The notes: a model not told the origin generated them from the sequence alone. DNA of 64,000 nt from Karstenula rhodostoma CBS 690.94 (GCA_010093485.1 MU001495.1:1321470-1385469); one strand, 5' to 3'; counted from the first letter of the stretch, positions 12,555-26,425 are shown. Program-made: numbers and translations.

Positions 12555-13728
12555 ATAAAGTTACTATTATAACTACCTAATAATAAGAAAATATCTAGAA
12601 ATACTATATAATTCTATTAAATAGCTTTAAAGGATAGTACTATTTATAATAAGAGAGAAAGAAGGGTACCTATAGTATTAGACTTAATTAACTAAGTATT
12701 AACCTACCTATACGCGTTATATAATATAGTAATACTATAATACTATATAATACTAATAGGATAGTATACTCCTTATTTACTAATACCTAATACGTAATTA
12801 TAGAGAAGTTATAAAATATTAAAAATATTATAAAATATTAATAATATTATAATTTAAAAAAGAATATAAAAGAGAGGTTACCTACTAGTAATAAGTAACT
12901 TATAGTATTATATATAAAGGCTAGTTTTTATAGAAAGAGATCTATACTATATCTCTATTAAAATAGCTAATAATAAGTAACTAATTCTTAGTAATAAATA
13001 TAATATAGTATATACTAGTAGCAAGTCTATTAGTAACCTAAATATATCTAACTATATATATTATAAAATTTAATATATTATCTAGTAAGTTAACCTCTAT
13101 TAGTATAATAATTAATCTAGTATATAAATACTATAAATTATAGCTATAAACTATATAATTATAAAGTCTATTAGTAAGTTTCTTATATATATATATATAT
13201 ATAGTATTACTAACCTAGGGTTTACTAGAATTACCTCTATAATAGTTAACTAGGAATAGAGACTTTACTAGTATATAGTAAAAGCTAATTATAATAGTTT
13301 TTAAAGATTAAGAAAAGCTAGAGTTTATAGTAAAGATAATTATAATTAAGTTAGAGTAACTTATATAATTAATAAATATAAAGTAGATAGTAGTAGTTTT
13401 ATAAAATATATAAAGAAGTAATAGATAATATTAATAGTAATAATAGATAAGTAATATTAATAATAATAATAGATAGGTAGTATTAATAGTAATAGTAATA
13501 GTAATAGGGTAATATACTAAGGTATAAGCTATAAGCTATAGGTAAAAGTTAAGAATATTAGTAAATATAAGTAAAAAGAATTAGTATTAAATAACTATTA
13601 GTTAGTATTATATTAATAATTAAAAAAGTATAAAAATATATAAAATAAGTATTAAAGAAGAATAAAAAGCTCTCTCCTATTATAAGTATACTATATAGTT
13701 CTATAGGCCTAGATTAGAATTTAGGCCG
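12522..13728 (-). mobile_element. Family A poly(A) element, copy 3
   Basis: 1207 bp. T29 at 12522-12550 is the complement of the tail; the family 5' end lies at about 13700-13727. The target duplication AATATATTAG is at 12512-12521 and 13729-13738. RIP-saturated, with no ORF. Its ends match copies 1, 2, 5, 6, 8 and 11, so the element has a constant 5' end rather than random truncation. Confidence 0.85.
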
Positions 13729-13738
13729 AATATATTAG

Positions 13739-13935
13739 TTATATTAGTATTTAGGGAAATATTAATATATTATATTTTAAAAATTAATTAGAATATATAA
13801 AATATCTTTTTTTAGCTAATAGAAAGCCTAAAATCCTCTATTCTAATTAGGTAATATATAGTATTAAGGTTTAGCTAGCTATATAAAAGCTCTATTATAA
13901 TAGTTTACTTTCTTACTTTATTTATTATAAATAAT
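13739..13935. other. AT-rich spacer
   Basis: RIP-degraded DNA between family A copies 3 and 4. It matches none of the repeats defined in this window. Confidence 0.4.
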
Positions 13936-14127
13936 AAATAATAGTTAAGAATATTAGTACGTAGAAGTAAATAAGAGAGTTAATATTTAAATAACTATTA
14001 GTTAGTATTATACTAATAATTAAAAAAGTATAAAAATATATAAAATAAATATTAAAAAAGAATAAAAGGTTTTTTTCTATTATAAGTATACTATATAGTT
14101 CTATAGGCCTAGATTAGAATTTAGACT
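13936..14127 (-). mobile_element. Family A element, copy 4 fragment (5' part only)
   Basis: About 190 bp matching the 5' third of family A (AGTTAAGAATATTAGTA through GATTAGAATTTAGACT). The 3' part and poly(A) tail are missing on the left side, so it is a deletion remnant. The left boundary is approximate. Confidence 0.65.
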
Positions 14128-15230
14128 ATTAAATAGCTTTTTTTTTTTTTTTTTTAATATAAAGTTACTATTATAACTACCTAGTAATAAGGAAATATCT
14201 AGAGGTACTATATAAATATAAAGTTACTATTATAACTATCTAGTAATAAGGAAATATCTAGAGGTACTATATAGTTCTATTAAATAGCTCTAAAGGATAA
14301 TACTATTTATAATAAAAGAGAAAGAAGGACGCCTATAGTACTAGGCTTAATTAACTAAGTATTAACCTATATAAGTATTATATAATATTATAATATATAA
14401 TACTATACTATAATACTATAATACTATACTATAATACTATAATACTATAATACTATATAATACTAATAGGGTAATATACTTCTTATTTACTAATACCTAA
14501 TATATAATTATAGAGAAGTTATAAAATATTAAAAATATTATAAAATATTAAGAATATTATATATTAATAATATTATAATTTAAAAAAAAATATAAAAAAG
14601 AGGTTACTTACTAGTAATAAATAACTTATAATATTATATATAAAGGCTAGCTCTTATAGGAAGAGACCTATATTATATCCTACTCTATTAAAATAGCTAA
14701 TAATAGTAAGTAACTAATTCTTAGTAATAAATATAATCTAGTATATACTAGTAGTAAGTCTATTAGTAATCTAAATATATCTAATTATTTATATTATAAA
14801 ATTTAATATATTATCTAGTAAGTTAACTTCTATTAGTATAATAATTAATCTAATATATAAATACTATAAGTTATAGCTATAAACTATATAATTATAGAGT
14901 CTATTAGTAAGTTTTTTATATATATATATATAGTATTACTAACGCGACGTTACTAACCTAGACTGTATAGAAATAATATTATAGTAGTTAGCTAAGAATA
15001 AGGACTTTATATATAAGTAGTAAAAAATAATTATAATAGTTTTTAAGGACTAAAAGAAGCTAGACTTTATAGTAAAGATAATTATAATTAACAAGTTAAA
15101 AAAGCTTATATAGTTAATAAATATAGAAGTAGTAGTAGTTACCCTATAGTAGGTAAAGTAAAAAGTAATAAGTAATATTAATAGTAATAATAAATAGGTA
15201 ATAATAGATAGGTAATAATAGGTAGAAAAT

Positions 15231-15733
15231 TATTATAATTATAGTAGAACTAGACTAGAAGGAAGAAAAGAATTATATATAAAATATTAGTAATAGAGAT
15301 AAGACTAATAAGTACTTATATATAAGCCTATAAAGTAGTTTATATTATAAGTTATATAATTATAATCCTACTAAGAGTATAAGATTCTAAAAGTACTAAG
15401 TTTTAGTAGAAATAAAGTAAATACTTCTATTAAGAAGATAGAATCTATAAGAGTAAATTAAAGAATTCTAGAATAGTAAAAATTAAAATAACTAGTATAT
15501 AGTTTAGAAAGATTTTTATATAAGTTTCTATTTTTTATAATTAACTTTTATACTTAAATTAAAATACTTTATTTATATATAAATACTTAGTCTTCTTTTA
15601 GTATTATTATATTATATTCTATTATAATATAAAATTATTAACTAACTTAATACTTACCTTTATTATATTTTATTTCTTAAATAATCCTTAAAGTATAGAC
15701 TTAGATTAGGTATATAGGAAACCCCTTATAATA
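15231..15733 (+). repeat. 5' LTR of the Gypsy element
   Basis: 503 bp, starting TATTATAATTATAG and ending CCCCTTATAATA. RIP has probably turned the original TG...CA ends into TA...TA. Same length as the 3' LTR. Confidence 0.9.
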
Positions 15734-15859
15734 TTTTAACTATCTAAAGGTTTAAATTAATATAGTATTACTAAATATACCTATTAATTTAAGGGGCTTT
15801 AGGGTAAGTACTACTTTAGGTCTAGTTAGTAACCTAGTAACCCTTTTAGTAGTATAAGC

Positions 15860-18800
15860 TAAGAAGATAGAATAGCTTAAAATATAGTTAGCTATAATTA
15901 TAGAATAGGTTTAAGCTCCTATAACTATAGTAGTATACTTACTAAAAATTAATTTTAAGATTCTAGAACTCTATAATAGAGAAATAAAAACTAATCTTAA
16001 AATATTTTTAATAAATATAGAGTTATATTATAGGTATAACTATAATATATTTAGAAATAACTAAGTAAAAATCTTAGCTACTATAATATATATAATAGAA
16101 AAGGTAGTAGAATAAATATATCTAATTATTAAAGACTTTTTAGTATATAAAATAGAACTAGAAAAATAGAATAAAGAGACTATAAAAGTCTTTATATCTT
16201 AAAAAGGATTTAAAAAAGAAATTAAAATTATATTTAGTAAAATAAATAAAGAATAATAGGCTAAATAACTTATTTAATATATTAAGTAAATAAAATTAGC
16301 TAGTAAATACTCTACTATATTCTAATAGCTCTAGACTAAAATTAATTAAAATAATACCTTATTATAGGTAGCCTACTATAATAGCTTAAAGAAACTAGTT
16401 AAGGATAAATTACTCTATTATAAAAAGCCTAATAGTCTAAAAGCCCTAATTAAACTAGTAGTATAAATTAACTATTAATTATATAAATAATAGCTAGAGA
16501 AGAAAAAACCTATTAAACTAGTATTTAGTTTAAGGGCTAATATATAGAAGCTATATTATAAGTAAAGGGATTATAATAGAGATATAATTATAGGAGATAA
16601 AATCTATAAGAAAAAGAAATAAACCTTATAGTAAAAGAAGTAAAATAATATCTAATAATAATATTTTAAGAATAGGGCTTATCTAAACTATAAAGAGAAG
16701 GGATACTTTAAAACTAAATATTCTTTTAAAAAGTTCTAGAATAAATAAATCTAGGTAATAAAAGTAGCTATAATAATACTATAGTCTAGAACTCCTATAT
16801 TATTATAAGAGAATAATATAGAAAATAACTCTAATTCCTCTAAGTTACTAAAGGAAATCTAAAAAATAACTAATAAAAAGGATATTATAAATTAAATCCT
16901 ATAAAATCTATACTAAGTATATAGAAGTAATAAGTATTTTATACTAGCCTATAATTATAAAATTAGAATTATAGATATAGATACTAATAGAATATACTAT
17001 TAGATAAAAGGATAATAAAAAAATATTCTAGTACCTATATAGTAAATTTAAATTAATAATAATTATTTAAAGATTAAATAGTAGTATTATAACTATAATA
17101 GCTATAAATATTATAAGGAAAAGAAAACTAATATAACTAAGGCCCTTAAATAACTAGACTATAAAAAGCTTCTAAAAGAAAACTATCTAAAAGTATAATA
17201 TTATATCTACTAATTAAAGTAATAGTTATATAATTATAATATACTAAAATAGTAATAATACTATATAGAAAGCTATTTTAAGTATTAAAAATAAAAGTAT
17301 ACTATATATTACTAGCTAATAGAAAAAAACTTAGGAGATATAAAAGTACTTTATAAGTATAAGGAAACTATCTATTTAACTAAAAATAAAATATAATATA
17401 TATATAAAATTAAGTAGTACTACTATAACTACTTAGAATAATACCTAAGGTACTTAAGTAAAAAGAAAGCTACTATATATAATTAAAATAATAAGGATTA
17501 TAAAAAGATATATTTCTTTAAATATATAATTACTAGATATTTAAAGTACTAAAATAAGGTTAATAAAGGGGAAATTATAAAAGTAATAAAAGTAGAAAAA
17601 TACTAAAAGTATATAATTTAGAATTATTCTAAGAATTCCTAAGCTTATCTAAAACTAATAAGGAGGTATATTATAGAATTATACTATACTAATTACCCCC
17701 TCTATAATAACTATAGGTATCTAGGAGAACTTTAGATTAAAATATAAATAATATTAAAAAACTAAAATACTACTAAGTAATAAACTAAGCTAGTAAAAGT
17801 ATTCTAAAAGCTTAAAAAGTAAATAAAAATAGTAGGGCTATAGAATTTTATATAAAAAAGTAGATTATAATTAGAGGATTCTAAATAAATATACTAATAG
17901 ACCTTAGTACTACTAGATATCTAATTTTACTTAGAGTAATAGAGAAATATAACTTACTATATTAAAATAAAGTAAAACTAGTCTAATTAGAAATAATAAA
18001 TAGGATATTCTTTTAAAGGTATAGTAAAGACTAGTTATACCTTAAAATACTACTATTACTAGTAAGTATTAAAGGATTTAAAAACTAATATAACTTTATT
18101 ATAATAAATATAGGAAGCCTAGAAACTATTATAAGCTATAACTAGTTATTAGAAAATAACCTAAATATTAATTAAAAAAATTAAATAATATATAGCTAAG
18201 AATTAATATTATAGATTACTAGTATAAAGTACTTATAAAAAGTAAAGCTAAAGGCCCTAAATACTCTAATAGAGTAGGCTATATAATAATAGACTAAAAG
18301 GATCTTAGCTACTAAAATTACTAAAATTCTAAAAGAAAATTTAAAATAAGTATAAATTATTTAGATATAATATTTAGATCTCTAAGTTATAAAGAAACTA
18401 TTAATAATTTTACTAGAATATAAAGAGTATATAGAACTCTTTAAAGAAATTAAAAGAAAAGAATTACTAGATTACTAAAAATAAAATTATATAATACCTT
18501 TAAAAGGAAATATAAAATTATAACTAGAATAACTAAAACTAATATTAGTAGACTAAGAAAAAGAAGTATAGGAGTACTTATAAAAAAACCTAGAATAAAA
18601 ATATATTTAAGAAAGTTATAGTTTTATAGCCTTTCTAATCCTATAAATATCTAAAAAGAATAGTAAGTTATAACTCTATATAGATTATAGATAGCTAAAT
18701 AATACTATAATTAAGAATTAATATCTATTACCCTTAATTATAAAGCTTATAAATTAACTCTAATAAGCTAAGTAGTTTATAAAATTTAATATATATAATA

Positions 18801-21310
18801 GATATTACTATATATAAATTACTAAAGGGTATAAATAGAAAATAGTATTTAGAACTAAGTATAGTTTTTATAAATATTAGGTTATACTATTTAGGTTAAT
18901 AAATACCTCTATAATATTTTAGATAATTATTAATAAAACCCTATATAAATACTTAAATATATTTTATATAGTATACTTTAATAATATACTTATCTACTCT
19001 ACTAGAATACTAGAAGAATATATAGAATATATAAAAAAAGTACTTAAGAAAATAAAAAAGTATTAATTACTTTTCTATTTAGATAAGTATAAATTCTATA
19101 TTATTAAAATAGAGTACTTAGAATTTATTATTTTAAGGAAAGATATATTAATAGATCTAAAAAAGGTTACTATTATATAGGAATAGCTAGTTTTTAAGTT
19201 AGTAAAGGATATCTAGTTCTTTCTAGGGTTTACTAACTTCTATTAAAAGTTTATAAAGAACTATTCTAAAACTATTATATTACTAATAAATTTTATAAAG
19301 AAAAGTAATAATAAAGTTATATAGCTAATCTAAAAGAAACTATTAGAGATATTTAGGAAATTATAAGTAATATTTCTAACTACTCTACTTCTATAAATAT
19401 TTAACCTATAAAAACTAGCTAAGGTTAAAATAGATATATTTAACTATATATTAGGAGTAATTCTCTTATAACTAAATAAAAATAAAAAATAGAGATTAGT
19501 ATTCTATTATTTATAGAAGTTCTTAGAAGTAGAATTTAACTATAATATTTATAATAAAGAACTACTAGTAATAGTAAATACTTTTAAATAATAGAAAGTA
19601 TAGCTTATAGGAGCCTACTTTAAGGTAGAAGTATAGATAGATTACTAGAACCTTACTAGTTTTATATTAACTAAGAAGCTTAACTAATAATAAGTATAAT
19701 AGATAGAATTTTTAATAAACTTTAATTTTATAATTTATTATTAATCTAGAACTCTTAATAGTATAGTAGATACCTTAAGTAAATAATTAGACTTAATTAA
19801 GAATAAAGTTAAATAATATAATATAGTACTATATAAATATAAAAATAGTATATTTAAATATAACTAGTTAAAGATTAGAGTATAGGTAGCTAGCCTAAGG
19901 TATATAGAACTAGAAGTATAAGATTTTTAGGGCTATTAAAAATTTAATTAAAGCTAGAAAGAGGAATATAATCTCTTTAAGTATAGTTTTAATAAAATAA
20001 AATAAGACTACTAATAGTAGATTATTATTAATAATAAATATATACCTATTCTAATTAGAAGACTATATAAATCTAGAAAATAGGGATACCTAGGTATTAA
20101 AGAAATAATATATTATATTATAAATAAATATACTATTTCTAAATTTAAATAATTAGTTATAATAGAGATAAGTAACTATTTAATTTACTATAAAAATAAA
20201 TTTAAGAAATATAAATCTTATAGACTTCTATAATTACTACCTATAGTAAAATAACTATAGTAAACTATAATAATAGATTTTATTATAAAACTTTTAAGAT
20301 TACTATAGCTAGGAATAAAGTATATATATAATACTATTATAATAATAGTATATAGACTTATAAAAATAGTTAAGTTTAGGCCTATAAAAGAGTCTATAAT
20401 AGTAGAGAAACTAGCCTATAAAGTAAATAATATACTATTCTCTAAATATAAACTACTAAAAGAATTTATTATAAATAGAAATAAGCTCTTTACTTTAAAG
20501 TATTAAAATACTTTTACTATAGCTTTAAAAATAAACTAAAAGCTATTAATAAGCTTCTACTCTAAAATAAATAGATAAATAGAATATATAAATTAGATAC
20601 TTAAGTAGTATTTATAGTTCTATATTAATAAATAATAAAATAACTAAGTAGAATTCTTATTAACTATATAGTTAGTATATAATAGCTTAAAATTAGGTAT
20701 AATAGAATACTTACCCTACTATATAAATTATAGATATAAACTAGTTATTTATTAAAATCTAAGGAATATAGAAAGTATCTCTACTAGAGCCTAAAATAAG
20801 GCTTAAAGGATAAAGAAACTTTATAAAGTTTTATAGAAAAGAATTACCTATAGAGCCCTTATAATATCTAAAAATATAAATAAGTAAAGAATTAAAAAAC
20901 TAATTTTTAAAAAAAGAATAAAGTTTTCTTATTATAGAAAAATTTAAAGATAAAATAACTAAGTAAGAAACTAGATTATTTATAGATAGAACTATTTAAA
21001 ATTTAAGAAATAAAGGGACTAGTTATAATTAAGCTACTTCTACTAATAGGTATAAAAATATACTCTACCTTTTATAAATTACTATTAGAACTAGTACCTC
21101 TAAATACTCTAATTAAAACCTAGCTAGAGCTAGAAAATAATAAATATAAGGTTAAAGTAATTAAGAACTTATAAATAGTTAAAAGTTAGTAAAGATATTT
21201 AGTTAAGTAAAAAGGATAGCTAGAATAGTATAATATCTAGAAACTAAAAAAAAACCTTATAAATTATAAAAAATTACTAGAGGACTTCTACTAGCTAATA
21301 ATAAAGGGTT
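15860..21310 (+). pseudogene. Gypsy gag-pol remnant with chromodomain
   Basis: Read with stops treated as RIP products, landmarks appear in order. A CX2CX4HX4C nucleocapsid knuckle lies at 16680-16721, with Cys/His codons now Tyr. A protease-like LID(S/L)GAT segment lies near 17890-17920. The RT active site at 18971-19000 reads YFNNILIYS, from YFDD. An integrase zinc-binding segment lies near 20080-20100 and an integrase core Asp at 20276. A D-to-N converted core segment is near 20465, and a chromodomain W/Y-rich block is at about 21205-21292. All catalytic Asp pairs in the RT are lost. Frames are interrupted dozens of times. Confidence 0.82.
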
Positions 21311-22004
21311 AATCCTAAAGATATTAATTAATAAAGATACTAGTCTAAAATTAGAAAAGAAATTAAAAAAGGTAAAAAGATTAATAATAAAAAAATTAGC
21401 CTATAACTAGTCTAAATTAGTTAAAAGTCTATATAATAGTAATATAAAAGTAATACTAGTATTTATACTTTTTAAAGCCTCCTCTTCTAAATAATCTAGT
21501 ATATTAAGTATATAAATATTATAAATTATAAGTAATTACTTTTACTCTTTTATCTCTATAATCTTTATTTTTAGGTAAATAACCTTAGTTTTAGTATAGA
21601 GAAAAGTAAAATACTTTTTATACTTCTTAGACTAAATATATTCCTATTTTTTTTTAGAAATCTAAAAATTATATTTTATATAAATAGTAATATATATAGT
21701 ATACTCTCTAGTTAAAGTATCTATAAAATACTTTAGAACCTTCTTCTTTATATAATAAGTATACTTTATTAGTATTACTAAATTATAATAATAAATTTTA
21801 TTAGTATAAATATAGTAATAATTAATTAATAATTATTTTAGTACCTTAGATATAGTTAGAAAGGCTTAGAAAATTTAGAAGAGGATATAATACTATATTT
21901 AGAGGTATAGAAAAATAAACTTTTATACCTCTAGACTATATTATAATAGTAGGTTATAAGGTAATAATAGGGTATTAGAATAATAAACTTAAAAGGGGGG
22001 ATAA

Positions 22005-22507
22005 TATTATAATTATAGTAAAACTAAGCTAGAAGGAAGGAAAAAATTATATATAAAATATTAGTAATAGAGATAAGACTAATAAATACTTATATATAAG
22101 TTTATAAAATAGTTTATATTATAAGTTATATAACTATAATTCTACTAAGAGTATAAAATTCTAGGAGTACTAGATTTTAGTAGAAATAAAGTAAATACTC
22201 CTACTAAGAAGATAGAATTTATAAGAGTAGACTAGAAGATTCTAGAATAGTAAGAATTAGGATAACTAGTATATAATTTAAGAGGATTTCTATATAAGTT
22301 TTTATTTTTTATAATTAATTTTTATATTTAAATTAAAATACTTTATCTATATATAAATACTTAGTCTTTTCTTAGTATTATTATATTATATTCTATTATA
22401 ATATAGAATTATTAACTAACTTAGTACTTACCTCTATTATATTTTATTTCTTAAATAATCCTTAAGGTATAGACCTAGGTTAGATATATAGGAAATCCCT
22501 TATAATA
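22005..22507 (+). repeat. 3' LTR of the Gypsy element
   Basis: 503 bp, collinear with the 5' LTR. It directly follows the polypurine tract and is followed by the target duplication AAAAT. Confidence 0.9.
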
Positions 22508-22764
22508 AAAATATTAATATTAATAGTAATAGGGTAATATACTAAACTATAAGCTATAAGCTATAAGCTATAGATAAAAGTTAAAGATATTAGTAAATAT
22601 AAATAAGTAGAAAAGTTAGTATTTAAATAACTATTAATTAGTATTATACTAATAATAAAAAAAGTATAAAAATATATAAAATAAATATTAAAAAAGAATA
22701 AAAAGCTATCTTTTATTATAAGTATATAATATAGTTTTATAGGTCTAGATTAGAATCTAGACTA

Positions 22765-22935
22765 ATTAGATAGCTTAATACTATATTCTTTTTAGTTAGC
22801 CTATATATAGATACTAGATATACCTTAGCTATTTTTTTAATTCCTTTATATATTAGTAAAGTATAATATCTTATATTATCTATTTTTTTATTAATTTACC
22901 TACCCTTATAGTAATTATATATAATATATATATAA
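22765..22935 (+). repeat. Family B repeat, copy B1
   Basis: RIP-converted relative of the unmutated block at 29273-29450 (which is on the minus strand). Shared landmarks are TAGTTAGCCT, TATTAGTAAAGTATAA, TTTATTAATTTACC and ACCCTTATAGT. Differences are overwhelmingly G to A and C to T. Its 5' part coincides with the target site of family A copy 5, and family A copy 6 lies in its 3' AT-rich flank. No coding capacity. Confidence 0.65.
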
Positions 22936-24220
22936 TTTTTTTTTTTTAATATAAAGCTACTATTATAACTATCTAGTAATAAGAAAATATCTAGAAGTAC
23001 TATATAGATCTATTAAAGGGCTTTAAAGAATAGTACTATTTATAATAAAAGAAAAGGACACTTATAGTATTAAGTTTAATTAACTAAGTATTAACCTATC
23101 TATATATATTATATAATATAGTAATACTATAATATTATAATACTATAATACTATAATACTATATAATACTAGTAGGGTAGTATACTCCTTATTTACTAAT
23201 ACCTAATATATAATTATAGAGAAGTTATAAAATATTAAAAATATTATATATTAATAATATTATAATTTAAAAAAGAATATAAAAGAGATATTACCTACTA
23301 GTAGTAAGTAATTTATAGTATTATATATAAAGACTAGCTCTTATAGAAAAAAATCTATACTATATTCTATTTTATTAAAATAGCTAATAATAATAAATAA
23401 CTAATTCTTAGTAATAAATATAACTTAGTATATACTAGTAGTAAGTCTATTACCCTTATAGATATTAATATAGATATAATAATTAGTTATATAAGTTATA
23501 AAATTAAGTAAACCCTTTAGTAAGTTAATCTCTATTAGTATAATTAATCTAGTATATAAATACTATAAGTTATAGCTATAAACTATATAATTATAAAGTC
23601 TATTAGTAAGTTTTATATATATATATATATATATATAGTATTACTAATATAATATTACTAACTTAGACTATATAGGGATAATACTATAGTAGTTAGTTAA
23701 GAATAAGGACTTTATATATAAGTAGTAAGAGATAATTATAATAGTTTTTAAAGGCTAAAAGGAGCTAGACTTTATAATAAAGGTAATTATAATTAAGAAG
23801 TTAGAGAAGCTTATATAATTAATAAATATAAAAGTAGTAGTTAATACCCTATAATAGATAAAGTAAAAAGTAGTAAATAATATTAATAGTAATAATAGAT
23901 AGATAATATTAATATTAATAATAGGTAAATAGTATTAATAGTAATAGTAATAGTAATAGGGTAAGCTATAAGCTATAAGCTATAAATAAAAGTTAAAAAT
24001 ATTAGTAAGTATAAGTAAGTAGAAGAATTAGTATTTAAATAACTATTAGTTAGTATTATACTAATAATTAAAAAAGTATAAAAATATATAAAAAAAAAGG
24101 TCTAAATTATATAAATAAAGGTCTAAAAGTAAGTAAATAAGTATTAAAAAAAGATAAAAAGGTCTCTTCTATTATAAGTATACTATATAGTCCTATAGGT
24201 CTAGATTAGAATCTAGACTA
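22936..24220 (-). mobile_element. Family A poly(A) element, copy 6
   Basis: 1285 bp with a T12 tract at 22936-22947 and the family 5' end at about 24200-24220. The duplicated target is the low-complexity string ATATAATATATATATA on both sides, so its exact length is uncertain. RIP-saturated, no ORF. Confidence 0.8.
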
Positions 24221-24382
24221 ATATAATATATATATATATATAAAATAAAAAGAATAATATAGATAGTAGTATTTATTTATATATTTTTTTTTCTAGTTTT
24301 AATAAAAATAATTTTTTTTATTTATTAATAACTCTCTATTATTAGAATTTTTATATATTAGTAAATATATATTAAGTCTATT
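24221..24382. other. AT-rich spacer, probably flank of family B copies
   Basis: RIP-degraded DNA between family A copy 6 and the start of copy B2. A motif near 24325-24345 (AATAACTCTCTATTATTAGAA) resembles, inverted, sequence at about 35755-35780. No gene is seen. Confidence 0.4.
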
Positions 24383-24390
24383 TTAGCTAA

Positions 24391-24445
24391 TATTTTTTTT
24401 TTTTTTTTTTTTTTAATATAAAGTTATAATTATAACTATCTAGTA
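24391..24445 (-). mobile_element. Family A element, copy 7, extremely 5'-truncated
   Basis: Only a T22 tail complement (24393-24414) and about 30 bp of family A 3' end (AATATAAAGTTATAATTATA) are present. It is flanked by the duplication TTAGCTAA at 24383-24390 and 24446-24453. Severe 5' truncation with a preserved tail is typical of non-LTR retrotransposition. Confidence 0.7.
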
Positions 24446-24654
24446 TTAGCTAACTTAGTATTATACCCTTTTTAGTTAGCCTATATATAAATACTAGATA
24501 TACTTTAACTATTTTTTAGTCTCTTTTTATTTATATATTTATAAAATATAATATATCTTTTTATCCCCCTAATTTTATTATATTACGAAAAGTTTTTTAG
24601 GAGAGCTATATAGATATATATATTTATACGTATTTATACCTATACTATCTAGAG

Positions 24655-24712
24655 TGTATAGGTGTATATAGGTATATATAGGTGTGTGTAGGTATATATA
24701 GGTATACTAGAT
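24655..24712 (+). repeat. Decamer tandem repeat TATAGGTRTR
   Basis: Five to six units of roughly 10 bp (TATAGGTGTA, TATAGGTATA, TATAGGTGTG and so on) inside the left part of element D. The run keeps several TpG/GTGTG steps and is not fully RIP-converted. Confidence 0.6.
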
Positions 24713-24940
24713 TTATATAAAATCTCTATAAAAGAGAATTTCTTTATTCTTTAATAACTTTTATAATATTAAAGCTATAATTATAATTTTTTAATAGATT
24801 TATAGAAAAATCCTTATATAATTTTATTAATATAAAAAAGTCTATTTTATATTATATAATTACTTAATAATATAAAGAAAACTTTATTTATTACTAATTT
24901 AAATATATATTATAGAATATTTTTTTTTTTTTATATAAAG

Positions 24941-26205
24941 TTTTTTTTTTTTTTTTTTTTTTAATATAAAGCTACTATTATAACTACCTAGTAATAAAGA
25001 AATATCTAGAGGTACTATATAGATTTATTAAAAGGCTCTAAAGGATAGTACTATTTATAATAAAAGAAAAAGGCGCCTATAGTACTAGGCTTAATTAACT
25101 AAATATTAATTTATATAAATATTATATAATATTATAATATATAATACTATACTATAATACTATAATACTATATAATACTAGTAGAATAGTATACTTCTTA
25201 TTTACTAATACTTAATACGTAATTATAGAGAAGTTATAAAATATTAAAAATATTATATATTAATAATATTATAATTTAAAAAAGAATATAAAAGAGAGGT
25301 TATTTACTAGTAATAAGTAACTTATAGTATTATATATAAAGACTAGCTTTTATAGAAAGAAATCTATACTATATCTCTATTAAAATAGTTAATAATAAGT
25401 AACTAATTATTAGTAATAAATATAATTTTATATATATTTATAGTAGTACTAACTTTATCTACTACTTAAACCTAAGCCTATTAAAAGACTTCTATAAAGT
25501 TAAATATATTCTTTAGTAAATTAATCTTTATTAGTATAATTAATCTAGTGTATAAATACTATAAGTTATAGTTATAAACTATATAATTATAGAGTCTATT
25601 AGTAAATTTCTTATATATATATATATAATATTACTAATATAATATTACTAATATAATATTACTAATCTAAAGTAGAATTACTTCTATAATAGTTAACTAG
25701 AAATATAGACTTTACTAGTAAGTAGTAAGAGCTAATTATAATAATTTTTAAGAGTTAAAAAGAGCTAAACTTTATAATAAAAGTAATTATAATTAAATTA
25801 GAGTAACTTATATAATTAATAAATATAAAAGTAGTAGTAGATACCCTATAGTAGGTAAAGTAAGAAGTAATAGGTAATATTAATAGTAATAATAGGTAGG
25901 TAATAATAGATAGGTAGTATTAATAATAATAGCGATAGTAATAGTAATAAAGTAAGCTATAACTATAAGTAATAAATAAAAGTTAAGAATATTAGTAAGT
26001 ATAAATAAGGAGAGTTAGTATTTAAATAATAGTTAGTATTATACTAATAATTAAAAAAGTATAAAAATATATAAAAAAAAAGGTTTAAATTATATAAATA
26101 AAGGTCTGAAAATAATTAAATAAGTATTAAAAAAGAATAAAAAGGTCTCTTTTTTATTATAAATATACTATATAGTTCTATAGGTCTAGATTAGAATTTA
26201 GGCTA
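24941..26205 (-). mobile_element. Family A poly(A) element, copy 8, inserted into copy 9
   Basis: 1265 bp; T22 at 24941-24962, 5' end at about 26190-26205. The target duplication TTATATAAAG (24931-24940 and 26206-26215) is the 3' end of copy 9 itself, so copy 8 landed next to the poly(A) tail of an older copy. Confidence 0.82.
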
Positions 26206-26425
26206 TTATATAAAGTTACTATTATAACTATCTAGTAATAAGGAAATATCTAGAGGTATTATATAGTTCTATTAAATAGCTCTAAAGGATAATACTATTT
26301 ATAATAAGAAAAAAAAAAGGGTATCTATAATATTAGGCTTAATTAACTAAATATTAACCTACCTATATATATTATATAATATAGCGACACTATAATATTA
26401 TATAATACTAGTAAAATAGTATACT

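Larger units (their letters stand above)
15231..22507 (+). mobile_element. RIP-inactivated Ty3/Gypsy chromovirus
   Basis: A complete 7277-bp LTR retrotransposon with two 503-bp LTRs (15231-15733, 22005-22507), 5-bp target duplication AAAAT (15226-15230 and 22508-22512) and a polypurine tract (AAAAGGGGGGATAA) ending at 22004. Domain order is gag knuckle, protease, RT, integrase, chromodomain, as in Gypsy. The chromodomain at about 21205-21292 places it with chromoviruses, whose chromodomain steers integration to marked chromatin. It landed inside family A copy 5. All frames are destroyed by RIP. Confidence 0.93.
14138..22764 (-). mobile_element. Family A poly(A) element, copy 5 (interrupted by the Gypsy element)
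   Basis: T18 at 14138-14155 marks the tail. The body runs to 15230, is interrupted by the 7.3-kb Gypsy element, and resumes at 22513-22764. The copy's own target duplication is ATTAAATAGC (14128-14137) and ATTAGATAGC (22765-22774), one RIP-type difference. Near the tail, 14156-14273 is a tandem duplication with a 59-bp period, absent from other copies. Confidence 0.85.

Noticed and set aside
24220..24260. CRISPR-like short spaced repeats in the AT block
   Set aside because: The repeats are microsatellite TA runs without fixed spacers, and the genome is eukaryotic.
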